A stretch of 64,000 nucleotides of DNA, from NCBI RefSeq assembly GCF_002915175.1, contig NZ_NXEJ01000002.1:278236-342235 (forward strand), in the 5' to 3' direction. The stretch is from Agrobacterium rosae. Lineage in GTDB: Bacteria > Pseudomonadota > Alphaproteobacteria > Rhizobiales > Rhizobiaceae. The translations under genes and the position numbers were made by a program. Below the pieces are notes generated by a model. The model was not told the origin of the DNA, searched no databases, and saw nothing but the letters and a program-made list of their open reading frames with translations. Each line of letters opens with the position of its first letter. Positions within the stretch are counted from its first letter, which is position 1. Below are positions 63,821-64,000 of this stretch, in pieces.

Positions 63821-64000
63821 TCAGCTCGCTTTTTTCGTTTTGGTGGCCGGCTTCTTGGCGGTTTTTTCAATGGCACCCTTGTCTCCGGCTGCACTGCGGC
63901 GCAGAGCCTCCTTCAGGTCGACGACATTGTCGCGTTTTTCCTCGATGGGTTTCTTGATTGGGCGACCCTCGATCTTGGCTTTGACCAGTTCCGCCAAGGC
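63821..64000 (-). CDS. Second Ku protein, C-terminal part (cut by window end)
   Basis: The last 59 codons before a TGA at 63821 are in the window. They read ALAELVKAKIEGRP, then IEEKRDNVVDLKEALRRS, then a Lys/Ala/Thr-rich tail, which is the C-terminus of a bacterial Ku. The gene continues beyond 64000. It would be the second Ku in this locus, co-transcribed with ligD (2-bp gap). Confidence 0.85.
   Translation of the reverse strand, partial: ALAELVKAKIEGRPIKKPIEEKRDNVVDLKEALRRSAAGDKGAIEKTAKKPATKTKKAS

Noticed and set aside
1-64000. CRISPR arrays, rRNA operons, replication origin
   Set aside because: No regularly spaced direct repeats, no rRNA sequence and no DnaA-box or repABC cluster were recognised.

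Overview
The window looks like a chromosomal segment of an alphaproteobacterium of the order Rhizobiales, most probably the Agrobacterium/Rhizobium group. The reasons are a serC leader RNA directly before serC-serA, a 6S RNA candidate just after zapA, rhizobial-type palindromic intergenic repeats, several GGAAC-N16-CGTT promoters typical of the alphaproteobacterial general stress sigma factor (EcfG/RpoE2), a Tim44-like protein, and more than one Ku gene next to ligD. From memory, A. tumefaciens C58 carries a similar gln/ruv/tol/ser-type gene order on its second (linear) chromosome; this could not be checked here. No transposase, integrase, phage gene, rRNA or CRISPR array was seen.

Layout. 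0.2-9 kb (minus strand): central carbon genes, class I aldolase, pgk, a CvrA-type K+/H+ antiporter, gap and tkt, with a ParDE-like toxin-antitoxin pair on the plus strand between the antiporter and gap. 9-16.8 kb: a DUF4164 coiled-coil protein, zapA, the 6S RNA candidate, a CorC/HlyC-like membrane protein, 5-formyl-THF cyclo-ligase, a YmdB-like phosphoesterase, an exported MBL-fold protein, a flavin stress protein, yebC and a flavin oxidoreductase. 17-23.8 kb: an exported carbonic anhydrase, then ruvC-ruvA-[AbrB/PIN toxin-antitoxin pair]-ruvB, followed by a phosphoesterase, DUF2945, DinB and NUDIX genes. 23.4-34.8 kb: ybgC-tolQRAB-pal-cpoB (envelope constriction), tilS, ftsH and glmM. 34.9-45.5 kb: a GGDEF/EAL protein, an outer-membrane barrel, serC-serA, a Tim44-like protein, OpgC, mnmA and a tRNA-Met.

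45.5-53.5 kb is the most unusual region. Four glycosyltransferase-type genes run on the minus strand and end inside the tRNA gene. Two of them are fusions: one joins a GT4 glycosyltransferase, a Gfo/Idh/MocA oxidoreductase and a medium-chain dehydrogenase (1080 aa, with a well-placed internal ribosome binding site before the oxidoreductase part); the other joins a GT4 glycosyltransferase and a glycoside-hydrolase-like barrel (750 aa). The last three genes overlap by 4 bp each and have an EcfG-like promoter in front, so they look like a stress-induced module that builds and trims a glycan. I do not recognise this module as a described system.

53.6-64 kb is a stress and DNA-repair block: large-subunit catalase KatE, a glycine-rich stress protein, a PepSY-like exported protein, a YdeP-type molybdopterin oxidoreductase, a catalase-like heme protein, Ku, LigD and the 3' end of a second Ku gene. 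EcfG-like promoters precede several of these and also the PPOX-type stress protein, opgC and possibly corC and the DUF2945-DinB-NUDIX operon. The general stress response therefore seems to run through the whole window. Starts were chosen from ribosome binding sites and family lengths; all functional assignments are from sequence reading only.
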